Shown: positions 24,717 through 32,779 of the stretch, one piece after another
Position numbering within the stretch: position 1 is the stretch's first letter
Layout of the letters: the number at the start of each line of letters is the position of its first letter
From: Nocardioides sp.
GTDB taxonomy: Bacteria > Actinomycetota > Actinomycetes > Propionibacteriales > Nocardioidaceae
DNA: 34,503 nucleotides
Assembly: GCA_025965125.1 (NCBI GenBank)
Contig: JAOPXM010000233.1
Coordinates: 1 to 34,503, forward strand
Reading direction: 5' to 3'
Made by a program: the position numbers and the translations under genes
The notes under the pieces: model-generated
Told to the model about the DNA's origin: nothing
Database searches by the model: none
The model's input: only the letters and a program-made list of their open reading frames with translations

Positions 24717-26312
24717 TCAGGCGCCCCGACTCTCCTGGTCGCTCCACTTCGCCACCAGGCGGCAGACGTGGGGGTTCTCGTCACCGAAGGTGGCGAGGCC
24801 GAGACCAGCACTGCGGTGCACGATCGTGCCGCCGGCCTCCTCGACCTGACGCGCCACGTCGTCGGGATCGAGGAACTCACGCTTCTTCGTCTGGAAGACA
24901 TGGTGCCGCCTGCGATCGGCGGTCGTGCGGAACTCCAGGAAGAGCAGTCCTCCGCGGCGCAGTGACATCGAGGCGAGCCGCATCACGTTCGCACGTCCGT
25001 CGGCGTCGAGCGAGTGGAGAAGGAATCGCGCGTACAGGTCAGACGGTTCATCGCTGCGGCTCAGGCGCACCCCGAGCGACATGATGTGACGAATGTCGTT
25101 GAGATTCATGACCTGCCGGGTGACCCGCTTTCCGGGACGCGGCCGCAGTTTCATCCCACCCGTCGTGTAGTCGATGGCCAGGACCTCGCTCCGACGACGC
25201 TTGGCGAACCAGCGCGCGTCTCGACAGTTGCCCGCGCCCAGGTCGACCAGGGGAAGCTGGGACGGGAACTCGGCGTCGACCCAGCGCGCGAAGTCGGTGG
25301 GCGTTGTCGGGAGCGTGCGCCCGTTTCGCCCGTAGAACGCATCCCAGTACTTGCGGTAGGTGCGCAACCCGCCGAACCAGCCGTTGAGGCGCCGGTCGAG
25401 CCATCGCGGGGTCTCGTACTTGAACGACGGGTCCGGCGTCCGCCAGCTCGAACCGTAGGTGAGTGCGAGCAGCTCCTCGTACGCGGCCGGAGCGGGCATC
25501 GCTCGACCGTGCAGCGTGACGGAGGTCAGCGGCAGGATGCTTTCGCGGGCAAGCACGAACCCCGTGTCGGACGGCATGTAGAGGCGGTCACCCACCCAGT
25601 GGGCGGTGAACACGTCGACGAACCTCACCGAGCCGTCGGACTGCTCGATGCGAACGTTCACGCGGCTGCCGGACCCGCGGCGCACCGTCCAGCCCCCGTC
25701 ACGCAGAATCCGCTCGATCCGATACGACTCGCGGATCACGTCCACGGGATACACCTGGTCGCTCAGGTAGGCGATGTCCACGTCGTTGTCGTGACCGATG
25801 AGCTCGCCGCTGCGCGCCGCTCCCAGCAGGGTCCCGTAGCAGATGAAGGCGGGCCGTCCCGCCGTGTCGCTCAACGTGGTGAGCAGCTGCTCGATCTCGT
25901 CGAGGAAGGACGCAACGGAGTCCGGAGCCTCACTGGACAGGGGCCGGGTGAGGCGGCCGTACTTGTCCAGGATCTGCGCATTGCCGTCGGAGTCCCGCAC
26001 GCTGACCGTGCGGCTCGCGTCTCCCTTGAACACGTGATGTCCCATGGCCTCGACCCGCTTCTCCGCATGGTCGCGGAGGACGACGTCGGCCCGGCCAACC
26101 AGGTGCCGTCGCAGCCCCCGCGGCCACCGGACGGTCAGGTGACCGAGCAGGCTCTCGGTGTCGCGCCGGGCGTGGAAGGACCACACGTGGTCGCCGTTGA
26201 GCAGGACGTCGTACGTGCGGTCGAGGTCGAGGCCACTCGGCAGCCGGATCTCGTCGTCGTTGACGACGAGATCCCGGTGGTCACCCGGGACCGGGCGATC
26301 GGAGTCGGTCAC
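24717..26312 (-). CDS. LicD-like phosphotransferase fused to a SAM-dependent methyltransferase
   Basis: A 531-residue three-part protein. About 20-125 is a beta-rich domain of unknown role (LNGDHVWSFHARRDTESLLG). About 130-300 is a LicD/fukutin-type domain: CYGTLLGAARSGELIGHDND followed by VDI (158-180, metal Asps D175, D177, D179), GSGSRVNVRIEQ, FVDVF and AYEELLALTYGSSWRTPDP. About 350-531 is a class I methyltransferase: LVDLGAGNCRDARWFA (motif I), LAIDYTTGG (acidic D381) and GGLLFLEFRTT. LicD proteins transfer phosphocholine or other phospho-alcohols from CDP donors to glycans. GTG 26312 overlaps the stop of sulfotransferase C (GTGA). Acceptor and transferred group are inferred. Confidence 0.82.
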   Translation of the reverse strand: MTDSDRPVPGDHRDLVVNDDEIRLPSGLDLDRTYDVLLNGDHVWSFHARRDTESLLGHLTVRWPRGLRRHLVGRADVVLRDHAEKRVEAMGHHVFKGDASRTVSVRDSDGNAQILDKYGRLTRPLSSEAPDSVASFLDEIEQLLTTLSDTAGRPAFICYGTLLGAARSGELIGHDNDVDIAYLSDQVYPVDVIRESYRIERILRDGGWTVRRGSGSRVNVRIEQSDGSVRFVDVFTAHWVGDRLYMPSDTGFVLARESILPLTSVTLHGRAMPAPAAYEELLALTYGSSWRTPDPSFKYETPRWLDRRLNGWFGGLRTYRKYWDAFYGRNGRTLPTTPTDFARWVDAEFPSQLPLVDLGAGNCRDARWFAKRRRSEVLAIDYTTGGMKLRPRPGKRVTRQVMNLNDIRHIMSLGVRLSRSDEPSDLYARFLLHSLDADGRANVMRLASMSLRRGGLLFLEFRTTADRRRHHVFQTKKREFLDPDDVARQVEEAGGTIVHRSAGLGLATFGDENPHVCRLVAKWSDQESRGA

Positions 26313-27427
26313 GGCCGGACCGCCTCGCGAAGTCGTCGTGCCACGTGTCGTGCTCGAGCCGTCCACCGACGCCCCCCGCCTCCCTGCGCCCGCGTGCGCC
26401 ACTTGTTGCGCTCCAGCGTCATCGCGCGCATGTCGCGGATCATCTGCTCGATGGCCCGGGTCGCCACGTCCAGCATCTCCTCCGGGCTCACGTCGTCGGG
26501 GTGGGGGCCGTCCTGTGCCGGCGACTCGGCAGCGAGGTCCGCCAGGTCGCCGACGACGTCGTAGCCGCCGCTCCGGATGGCCTCGATCGCCTGCTGAGAC
26601 CTCTGGTGCAGCTCCGCGGCGTACACCGCGCGAGCCGCAAAGCGCGGTCCACCTTGGGGGACGAGCACTTCGTGCCCGAAGTAGCGGCGTACCCACCGGT
26701 GTCGCGTGGGGCCATCGACCAGCGGTCCTGACAGGTGCGGCTTGACCTGTCGCAGGAGTGCGGCCTGGGGGGCACCGAGCGACTCGTTGGGGTAGGACAC
26801 GGCCAGGTCGAAGCGCGAGTCGTCGATGTCGAGGGTCTCGCACCAGCGTTTCCACAGCGCTCCGCGCGGGCCGCCCGGGGGCGGCACGGTGATCAGGTGG
26901 GTGCGTTCCGGAGGCACGACCTGTGACCACTTGCCGAGGATCGCCGGCAGGTCCTGCGATGCCAGGCCCCAGGCGCCCTGACGCTCGCCGGCCAGTGCCT
27001 CGTCCATGAACTGGTCGAAGTGGCCGTCGTAGCCCATCTTGAGGGCCTCCTGCCAGATCGCCGGGAACTGCAGGGCGTACGCCCGGGCGGTGATGACCAG
27101 GTGGACGTCGGCGGGCGCCAGGTCGGCCACGACCCGGGCCGCTTGGGTGGGCGTCGCCATGCAGATGAACTCGTGAGTCACCAGACCGACGCCGTCCCAG
27201 GACTTCAGCTCGCGCACCAGCCGGTCCCAGGCCCCCGCACCAACACCACCGCGCCGGTCGGCCGCGCCGCGGATCTGCTGGAACGCCTGGTAGTGGTCGA
27301 GACGCTGCTTGCCCGGGTAGAGCATGCCCTGCGTCCGCAGCAGAGGGCGGTTGTGCCACATCGTCGTCTGCAGGAAGGTCGTGCCGGTCTTCGGTAGGCC
27401 GACATGGACGAAAACCTTGCGGGCCAA
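26309..27427 (-). CDS. Sulfotransferase-like protein C
   Basis: Third paralog, 372 residues: VHVGLPKTGTTFLQTTMW at 7-24 (5'-phosphosulfate loop) and VITARAYALQFPAIWQEALK at the position of the 3'-phosphate site. In that motif the Asp after Arg is Ala, and the Ser seen in A and B is replaced by Pro or Ala, so PAPS binding may differ. The C-terminal NESLGAPQAALLRQVKPHL signature is kept. The start is TTG 27427 with GAGGTGA about 9 nt upstream. Downstream it is coupled (GTGA) to the LicD-methyltransferase gene; upstream lies the small coiled-coil gene. The three probably form one operon. Confidence 0.75.
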   Translation of the reverse strand: MARKVFVHVGLPKTGTTFLQTTMWHNRPLLRTQGMLYPGKQRLDHYQAFQQIRGAADRRGGVGAGAWDRLVRELKSWDGVGLVTHEFICMATPTQAARVVADLAPADVHLVITARAYALQFPAIWQEALKMGYDGHFDQFMDEALAGERQGAWGLASQDLPAILGKWSQVVPPERTHLITVPPPGGPRGALWKRWCETLDIDDSRFDLAVSYPNESLGAPQAALLRQVKPHLSGPLVDGPTRHRWVRRYFGHEVLVPQGGPRFAARAVYAAELHQRSQQAIEAIRSGGYDVVGDLADLAAESPAQDGPHPDDVSPEEMLDVATRAIEQMIRDMRAMTLERNKWRTRAQGGGGRRWTARARHVARRLREAVRP

Positions 27428-27485
27428 AGCAGGCTCACCTCGTTCCGGGACTGATCGGGTCGCGCCGTTGTCGTCGGCGCCGGTC

Positions 27486-27734
27486 TCACAAGGTGGTGGT
27501 ATGGCTGGAGAGGTACCGCTGGACCTTCTCCTCGTCGCGCTGGCTGACAGGCACCAGAAGTTCCTCGACCACGTCCATCAGCTCGGCCAACCGGCGGTTG
27601 AGGCGTCGCGTCTCCTGCATCTCCGCCTCCAGCTCCTCGATGCGATCCTTCATGGAAGGAGTCGAGGCCCCGGATCGAGTCAGGCCGCGTAGCCGCGTGA
27701 CACCTCGACGGAGGGTGCGTGCGCGGTCAGTCAT
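27486..27734 (-). CDS. Small coiled-coil protein (DUF6752-like)
   Basis: An 82-residue protein with a basic N-terminus (RARTLRRGVTRLRG) and a coiled coil (MKDRIEELEAEMQETRRLNR, then LAELMDVVEELLVPVSQRDE). Similar short proteins occur beside sulfotransferases in Actinobacteria; I associate them with DUF6752, unverified. It could be a regulatory or assembly partner of sulfotransferase C, 58 bp downstream. ATG 27734 is preferred; GTG 27740 is in frame. An AAGAAT hexamer lies 9 nt upstream. Confidence 0.65.
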   Translation of the reverse strand: MTDRARTLRRGVTRLRGLTRSGASTPSMKDRIEELEAEMQETRRLNRRLAELMDVVEELLVPVSQRDEEKVQRYLSSHTTTL

Positions 27735-27863
27735 GGTCACACCATTCTTATCAGGGTGGGTCGAGTCCCACGACGGCCTCCCCGGACCTGCTGCGGATCA
27801 GGGGTTGGTCAGGCTACTACGGGCTCAGCGCCTGCACCCGTCCGCCGAGTGGGGAGCCCGCGA

Positions 27864-27926
27864 TAGGTTGATGCCCGCCTTCGCGCAGAAGGCACGTTGA
27901 CGAACAGGAAGAGGCTCGCACGTTGA
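27864..27926 (+). promoter_or_regulatory. Promoter and structured leader of the nucleotidyltransferase gene
   Basis: TAGGTT (27864-27869) is a candidate -10. A hairpin GCCTTC-GCGCA-GAAGGC (27877-27893) would sit at the mRNA 5' end. GCACGTTGA occurs twice (27892-27900 and 27918-27926), the second copy covering the TTG start codon. GAAGAGG lies between them. Confidence 0.35.
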
Positions 27927-28657
27927 TCGGCATGGTTCTCGCAGCAGGCGCCGGACGGCGGCTCCGTCCTTACACCGACACCCTGCCCAAGGCCCTCGTT
28001 CCCGTGGACGGTGACATCACCATCCTCGACATCGCCCTGCGCAACCTCGCGGCGGTGGACCTGCGTGACGTCGTCGTCGTGGTCGGGTACGCCTCGGGCG
28101 CCATCGAGGAGCGGCAACCGGGGCTCGAACGAAGGTACGGCGTCAAGCTCGAGCTCGTGCACAACGACAAGGCAGAGATCTGGAACAACGCGTACTCGTT
28201 GTGGTGCGCCCGTGAACACTTCGCCGACGGAGCGCTGCTGGTCAACGGCGACACGGTGCATCCGGTCGCGGTGGAGGAGACGCTGCTGAGCTCCCGCGGC
28301 CCGGAGCTCCTCCTCGCCGTCGACGCGGAAAAGGTGCTGGCCGAGGAGGAGATGAAGATCCGCCTCGGGGACGGCGGTCGGGTCGAGCAGATCACCAAGC
28401 TGATGGACCCGTCGTCGGCCTACGCCGAGTACATCGGCGCGACCCTGATCGAGGGATCGGCTGCCCAGAAGGTCAGCGACGCCCTGCAGGCGACGTTCGA
28501 CCGGGACCCCCAGCTCTACTACGAGGACGGGTACCAGCACCTGGCAGACCAGGGGGAGTTCATCGGGACCGTCGAGCTCCCGAGTGGGACGGCCTGGGTG
28601 GAGGTCGACGACCAGGTCGACCTGCGGCGAGCAAGGGAGATCGCGTGCCGCTACTAG
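27923..28657 (+). CDS. LicC-like nucleotidyltransferase (CDP-alcohol forming type)
   Basis: Nucleotidyltransferase of 244 residues that should activate a phospho-alcohol or sugar phosphate with CTP or another NTP. The signature is MVLAAGAGRRLRPYTDTLPK, with VPVDG, LVNGDTVH (metal Asp) and EIWNNAYSLWCAREHF, which resembles LicC-type phosphocholine cytidylyltransferases more than sugar-1-phosphate enzymes. The next gene encodes a glycerol-1-phosphate dehydrogenase-like enzyme, so CTP:glycerol-1-phosphate activation is the favoured reading. TTG 27923 has an AGAGG site 8 nt upstream; ATG 27932 is the alternative. It overlaps the next gene by 13 bp. Confidence 0.8.
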   Translation: MIGMVLAAGAGRRLRPYTDTLPKALVPVDGDITILDIALRNLAAVDLRDVVVVVGYASGAIEERQPGLERRYGVKLELVHNDKAEIWNNAYSLWCAREHFADGALLVNGDTVHPVAVEETLLSSRGPELLLAVDAEKVLAEEEMKIRLGDGGRVEQITKLMDPSSAYAEYIGATLIEGSAAQKVSDALQATFDRDPQLYYEDGYQHLADQGEFIGTVELPSGTAWVEVDDQVDLRRAREIACRY

Positions 28658-29736
28658 CGAGGATGCTGGCCAGCCCGCTGTTCCTCGACATCCGAGCCGG
28701 CGCGGTTGACGATCTGCCTCGCCTCCTGCAGGACCGGCACATCTCCACGACCGGCAACGTGCTCGTCGCGGTGGGTCCCCTGACCGGGCAGGACATCTGG
28801 ACGCGCATCGAGCCGTCGCTGCCCGGCGCCACCATGTTCTCGGTGCAGGAGGGGAGTCTGGCGGCAGCGGCAGAGCTCCAGGCGGCCCTGGGCGAGCGGG
28901 GGTACGACGCGGTTGTCGCCATCGGGGGCGGACGCACGCTGGACGTCGCCAAGTACGCCGCCACCAGAGCGGGCATCCCGATGATCGCGGTGGCCACCAA
29001 CCTGGCCCACGACGGCCTGTGCTCCCCGGTCGCGTCCCTGGAGCACCCACACGGCAAGGGTTCGTTCGGTGTTGCGCTCCCGCTCGCGGTGGTGGTGGAC
29101 CTCGACTACGTCAAGCAGGCACCGGACCCGCTCGTAGCGGCCGGTATCGGGGACGTGGCGAGCAACCTTTCGGCCATCGAGGACTGGTTGTTGGCGGGTC
29201 GTGAGCGCAACGAGCCGGTCGACGGCCTGGCCATGGCCTTCGCACGGACGGCGGCTGAGGCGGTCATCCGCCATACCGGTTCCATCGACGACGAGACGTT
29301 CCTGGTCGTGCTGGCCGAGGCCCTGGTGCTGTCGGGGATGGCCATGTCCGTGGCCGGAACGTCGCGGCCCTGCAGCGGGGCCTGCCACGAAATCCTGCAC
29401 GCCATCGACCAGCTGTTTCCAGGGGCCGCGACCCATGGCGAGCTGGCCGGTCTGGGGGCCGCCTTCGCCACCCACCTCCGCGGCGACCAGGACCGCTTCG
29501 CGGAGCTGATCACCTGTCTTGCGCGGCACGAGCTGCCTTGCGTCCCGGCGGATGTCGGTCTCTCCGAGGAGCAGTTCGTCAGTGCTGTGCTCGCTGCCCC
29601 GGACACCCGGCCAGACCGTTACACCATCCTGGAGCACCTGGCTCTGGACGCCGAGGAGACAACGGCTCGGGTCCGGGATTTCGTGGCCGCGGTGGATGAG
29701 GTGCAGAGTGGTGACGCCCGCGTCGCCACCGTGTGA
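28645..29736 (+). CDS. Glycerol-1-phosphate dehydrogenase-like (AraM/EgsA family)
   Basis: Iron/zinc alcohol-dehydrogenase-fold enzyme, 363 residues, expected to reduce dihydroxyacetone phosphate to sn-glycerol 1-phosphate. NAD(P) site: VVAIGGGRTLDVAKYAA (90-106). NLAHDGLCSPVAS (119-131) resembles the SHDGIASP segment of archaeal and bacterial G1P dehydrogenases. Metal ligands: D170 (GIGDVASN), a His in CHEILHAID (about 248 or 252) and H264 (THGELAGLG). GTG 28645 with AAGGGAG upstream overlaps the nucleotidyltransferase gene. In bacteria sn-glycerol 1-phosphate is unusual, which suggests a dedicated use in the surface polymer. Confidence 0.82.
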   Translation: MPLLARMLASPLFLDIRAGAVDDLPRLLQDRHISTTGNVLVAVGPLTGQDIWTRIEPSLPGATMFSVQEGSLAAAAELQAALGERGYDAVVAIGGGRTLDVAKYAATRAGIPMIAVATNLAHDGLCSPVASLEHPHGKGSFGVALPLAVVVDLDYVKQAPDPLVAAGIGDVASNLSAIEDWLLAGRERNEPVDGLAMAFARTAAEAVIRHTGSIDDETFLVVLAEALVLSGMAMSVAGTSRPCSGACHEILHAIDQLFPGAATHGELAGLGAAFATHLRGDQDRFAELITCLARHELPCVPADVGLSEEQFVSAVLAAPDTRPDRYTILEHLALDAEETTARVRDFVAAVDEVQSGDARVATV

Positions 29737-29761
29737 GTGGCCCACGTAACAGCGTAGGCTG

Positions 29762-29783
29762 GCGGCAGCTTGGCAGCTGCCGC
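29762..29783. terminator. Perfect 9-bp hairpin between G1P dehydrogenase and glfT2
   Basis: GCGGCAGCT (29762-29770), loop TGGC, AGCTGCCGC (29775-29783). No T-run follows. It may end the upstream operon. A TAGCGT hexamer at 29802-29807 could then start a new transcript about 37 nt before the glfT2 start. Confidence 0.4.
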
Positions 29784-29850
29784 AGCTTCGTGGCCTGCTG
29801 GTAGCGTGCGCGCGCCGTCTCTTGTCGTCGCAAACCGAGGATGTTTCAAC

Positions 29851-31881
29851 GTGAGTAAGCCCTCTGAGGCCCTGGACGAAACCCAGGACGGAGGTCCGCA
29901 CGACGGTTTCCGCGTCGTCCACCGAACCATCATGAGAGCGTCCCAGGAGCTCGACGTACGCGCGCTGTACGTCGGGGCCGTGACCTCCATGACGGGCAGC
30001 GGCGACGCCGACTCGGGCCGATCAGGTTCCGACAGCCGGCGCGACGACTCGGGTGACTCCACGGACCAGGCTGGTGCCCCGGCAGACAGCGGAATGACCG
30101 GCCACGGCCGGATCGACGAGGACGACAACGCGGTGGTGGAGGCCGGCCGTCGGATCACCTTCGGCACCTACTTCAATGCCTTTCCGGCCAGCTACTGGCG
30201 GCGATGGAGCGACCACAAGACCGTCCGCCTGGTGGCTCGGCTGCGAGGGGAGGGGTCACTGATCGTCTACCGCTCGACCCCGCGTGGGCACGTGCTCCGG
30301 ACCGAGGCGGTCCCGGTCAGCGGCGATGACCCCACGACCGTCACGCTGGACCTGACGCTGGCCCCCTTCATCGACGGTGGTTGGTACTGGTTCGACCTCG
30401 AGGGGGGCGACGGCAACCTGGTCCTCGAGCAGGCCGAGTGGCTGATCGAGACCGACAAGTCGGCCGGTCGGGTGACCATCGGCATCACCACGTTCAACCG
30501 CCCCGACTTCTGTGCGGACCAGCTCGTCGCGCTCTCCCAGGACCCCTCGACGCTGGAGTACCTCGACGAGATCATCGTGGTGGACCAGGGTTCCCAGAAG
30601 GTGGTCGAGACCGAGAAGTACGCCGCCGCCAAGGCGGTGCTCGGCGATCGGCTGCGGATCCTGGACCAGCCCAACCTCGGCGGGTCCGGGGGGTTCTCCA
30701 GGGCGATGCTCGAGACCGTCCAGCGGGGCGCGTCGGACTACGTCCTGCTGCTCGACGACGACGTCGTCTGTGAGCTCGAAGGAATCAAACGGGCGGTGGC
30801 TTTCGCCGACCTGGCCAAGAGACCCACCATCGTTGGTGGTCACATGTTCAGCCTGTACGACCGCACCGTCATGCACGCCTACGGCGAGGCACTGGCGAAG
30901 TGGACGTGGTTCTGGGGGCCGGCTCCCGCGACGAAGCACTCGCACGACTGGGCACGCCGCCCGCTGCGATCGACGCCTTGGCTGCACCGCCGGATCGACG
31001 TCGACTACAACGGTTGGTGGATGTGCCTGATTCCGACGAGCGTCATTCGCGAGATCGGCATGTCGCTGCCCATGTTCATCAAGTGGGACGACGCGGAGTT
31101 CGGGCTTCGGGCCGGTGCCGCAGGTTTCCCCACCGCGTCCCTCCCCGGGGTGGCCGTCTGGCACGTCCCCTGGACGGAGAAGGACGACACGCTCGACTGG
31201 CAGGCGTACTTCCATGAGCGGAACCGTCTGGTCTCGGCGCTGCTGCACTCGCCCTACGAGCACGGTGGCCGGTTGGTCCTCGAGAGCCTGACCAACCATG
31301 CGAAGCGGTTGGTCTCGATGCAGTACGGCACCGGCGAGATCATCATGATGGCCCTGCAGGACGTCCTCGAGGGTCCGGGGCGGATGCATCGCGACCTGGC
31401 CCTGCGGCTGCCGGAGCTCCGCGAGCTGGTGCAGAACTACCCCGACGCGCGCACCAACCCGGCACTTGACCTCTACCCCTCGCCGCGGATGAAGCGGCCA
31501 CCCCGCAAGGGCAAGGGCATCCCCAACCCGACGCACAAGGCCGGCAAGGTGATGATGGCCGCCACGGGTCTGGTCCGTCAGGTGCGGGCTCCGCGGTCGA
31601 TGTCCGTCGACTTCCCCGAGGGCATCGTTCCCCACGTCGACCAGAAGTGGTTCCGACTGTCGCACTACGACTCGGCCATCGTGTCGACCGCTGACGGCAA
31701 TGCTGCTGCCTGGTATCGCCGCGATCGACGAGAGTTCAAGGAGCAGATGCGCCGGTCCTCGGCGCTGCACGCGCGGCTGTACAAGGAATGGCCGGAGCTC
31801 AGCGCCCAGTACAAGCAGGCCCTCGCAGACCTGACGTCCGTTGAGTCCTGGAAGTCCTCCTTCGAGGGGCTTGATGACTGA
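29851..31881 (+). CDS. glfT2: Galactofuranosyltransferase GlfT2-type polymerase
   Basis: Processive GT2 enzyme that extends galactofuranan from UDP-galactofuranose. It has 676 residues; mycobacterial GlfT2 has about 637. The N-terminal beta domain carries RRITFGTYFNAFPASYWRRW (100-119). The GT-A domain has ITTFNRPDF, VVDQGSQK, PNLGGSGGFSRAML, metal-binding LLLDDDVV (D302-D304), NGWWMCLIP, catalytic KWDDAEFGLR (411-420) and WHVPW (H438). The C-terminal helical domain is complete. About 48-90 is an extra Ser/Asp/Gly-rich insertion not expected in the family. GTG 29851 is chosen over TTG 29770. It overlaps wzm by 8 bp. Confidence 0.93.
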   Translation: MSKPSEALDETQDGGPHDGFRVVHRTIMRASQELDVRALYVGAVTSMTGSGDADSGRSGSDSRRDDSGDSTDQAGAPADSGMTGHGRIDEDDNAVVEAGRRITFGTYFNAFPASYWRRWSDHKTVRLVARLRGEGSLIVYRSTPRGHVLRTEAVPVSGDDPTTVTLDLTLAPFIDGGWYWFDLEGGDGNLVLEQAEWLIETDKSAGRVTIGITTFNRPDFCADQLVALSQDPSTLEYLDEIIVVDQGSQKVVETEKYAAAKAVLGDRLRILDQPNLGGSGGFSRAMLETVQRGASDYVLLLDDDVVCELEGIKRAVAFADLAKRPTIVGGHMFSLYDRTVMHAYGEALAKWTWFWGPAPATKHSHDWARRPLRSTPWLHRRIDVDYNGWWMCLIPTSVIREIGMSLPMFIKWDDAEFGLRAGAAGFPTASLPGVAVWHVPWTEKDDTLDWQAYFHERNRLVSALLHSPYEHGGRLVLESLTNHAKRLVSMQYGTGEIIMMALQDVLEGPGRMHRDLALRLPELRELVQNYPDARTNPALDLYPSPRMKRPPRKGKGIPNPTHKAGKVMMAATGLVRQVRAPRSMSVDFPEGIVPHVDQKWFRLSHYDSAIVSTADGNAAAWYRRDRREFKEQMRRSSALHARLYKEWPELSAQYKQALADLTSVESWKSSFEGLDD

Positions 31882-32779
31882 GCTCCGTTCGGAGGGGACC
31901 GGAGCCCCTCAGCACCACCCCGACGCGCCACTCGCGCCGCCCACCGCCAGCCAAGGCCTGCTCGAGGTGTTCCGCCGCCGTTACCTGCTGCGGCTGCTCG
32001 TCCGGCGGGAGATCAGCGCCCGCTACCAGGGGTCCTTCCTCGGACTGATCTGGTCCTACATCAACCCGCTCTCGCAGTTCCTGATGTTCTACTTCATCAT
32101 GGGGAAGGTCGTCGGTCTCGGGAGCCGGACCGAAAACTTCGCGATCCACGTGTTCGCGGCCCTCATCGTCTCGCACTTCTTCATCGAGACGTTCAATGCG
32201 GGCACCCGTTCGATCGTGCGCAACAAGGCGCTCGTCAAGAAGATGGCCATGCCGCGGGAGATGTTCCCGGTGGCGTCGATGCTCGTCTCCCTCTGGCACG
32301 TCGGCCCTCAGCTCGTGATCCTGCTGATCGCCTGCGTCTACGCCGGTTGGACGCCCGATCCGGCCAGCCTCGTCGCGGCCGCGCTCGGCATCTCGACGAT
32401 CATGGTGCTCGGGACCGCACTGGCGCTCCTCTTCAGCGCGGCCAATGTCTTCTTCCGGGACTTCGGGAGTGCGGTCAGCATCCTGACCAACTTCGTCCGG
32501 TTCAGCGTGCCGATGATCTACCCGTACACCACGGTGGCCACCAGGTTCCGCGGCCACACCGACCTCTACCTCGCCAACCCGATCGCGGACGCCGTCCTGC
32601 TCATGCAGCGGGCGTTCTGGGTCGGCACGACGTCGGATCCCGCGGCCACGGTCCGTGACCAGCTGCCCGCTCACCTCTACACGCGCGGGGTGATCGCGCT
32701 TGCCGGTTCCCTCGTCATCCTCGTCATCGCCCAGCTGGTGTTCAGTCGCCTCGAGAACCGCATCCCGGAGCGCATCTAA
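31874..32779 (+). CDS. wzm: ABC-2 type polysaccharide exporter permease
   Basis: Membrane half of a Wzm/Wzt exporter, 301 residues. A cytoplasmic amphipathic start (YLLRLLVRREISARYQGSFL, LGLIWSYINP) is typical, followed by about six helices (for example FLMFYFIMGKVVGL, IHVFAALIVSHFFIE, LVILLIACVYAGW, IMVLGTALALLFSAANVFF, VIALAGSLVILVIAQLVF). It should flip the lipid-linked galactofuranan to the outer face. ATG 31874 lies inside the end of glfT2, so polymerase and exporter are coupled, as with the mycobacterial galactan genes Rv3781-Rv3783 in part. The stop overlaps the wzt ATG (TAATG). Confidence 0.9.
   Translation: MTELRSEGTGAPQHHPDAPLAPPTASQGLLEVFRRRYLLRLLVRREISARYQGSFLGLIWSYINPLSQFLMFYFIMGKVVGLGSRTENFAIHVFAALIVSHFFIETFNAGTRSIVRNKALVKKMAMPREMFPVASMLVSLWHVGPQLVILLIACVYAGWTPDPASLVAAALGISTIMVLGTALALLFSAANVFFRDFGSAVSILTNFVRFSVPMIYPYTTVATRFRGHTDLYLANPIADAVLLMQRAFWVGTTSDPAATVRDQLPAHLYTRGVIALAGSLVILVIAQLVFSRLENRIPERI

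Noticed and set aside
26313-27359. N-terminal extension of the LicD-methyltransferase frame
   Set aside because: This part is out of frame within sulfotransferase C and has no domain; the GTG at 26312 overlapping the sulfotransferase stop is a better start.
30256-31770. 504-residue minus-strand open frame
   Set aside because: Antisense to glfT2, which is strongly supported by motifs along its whole length.
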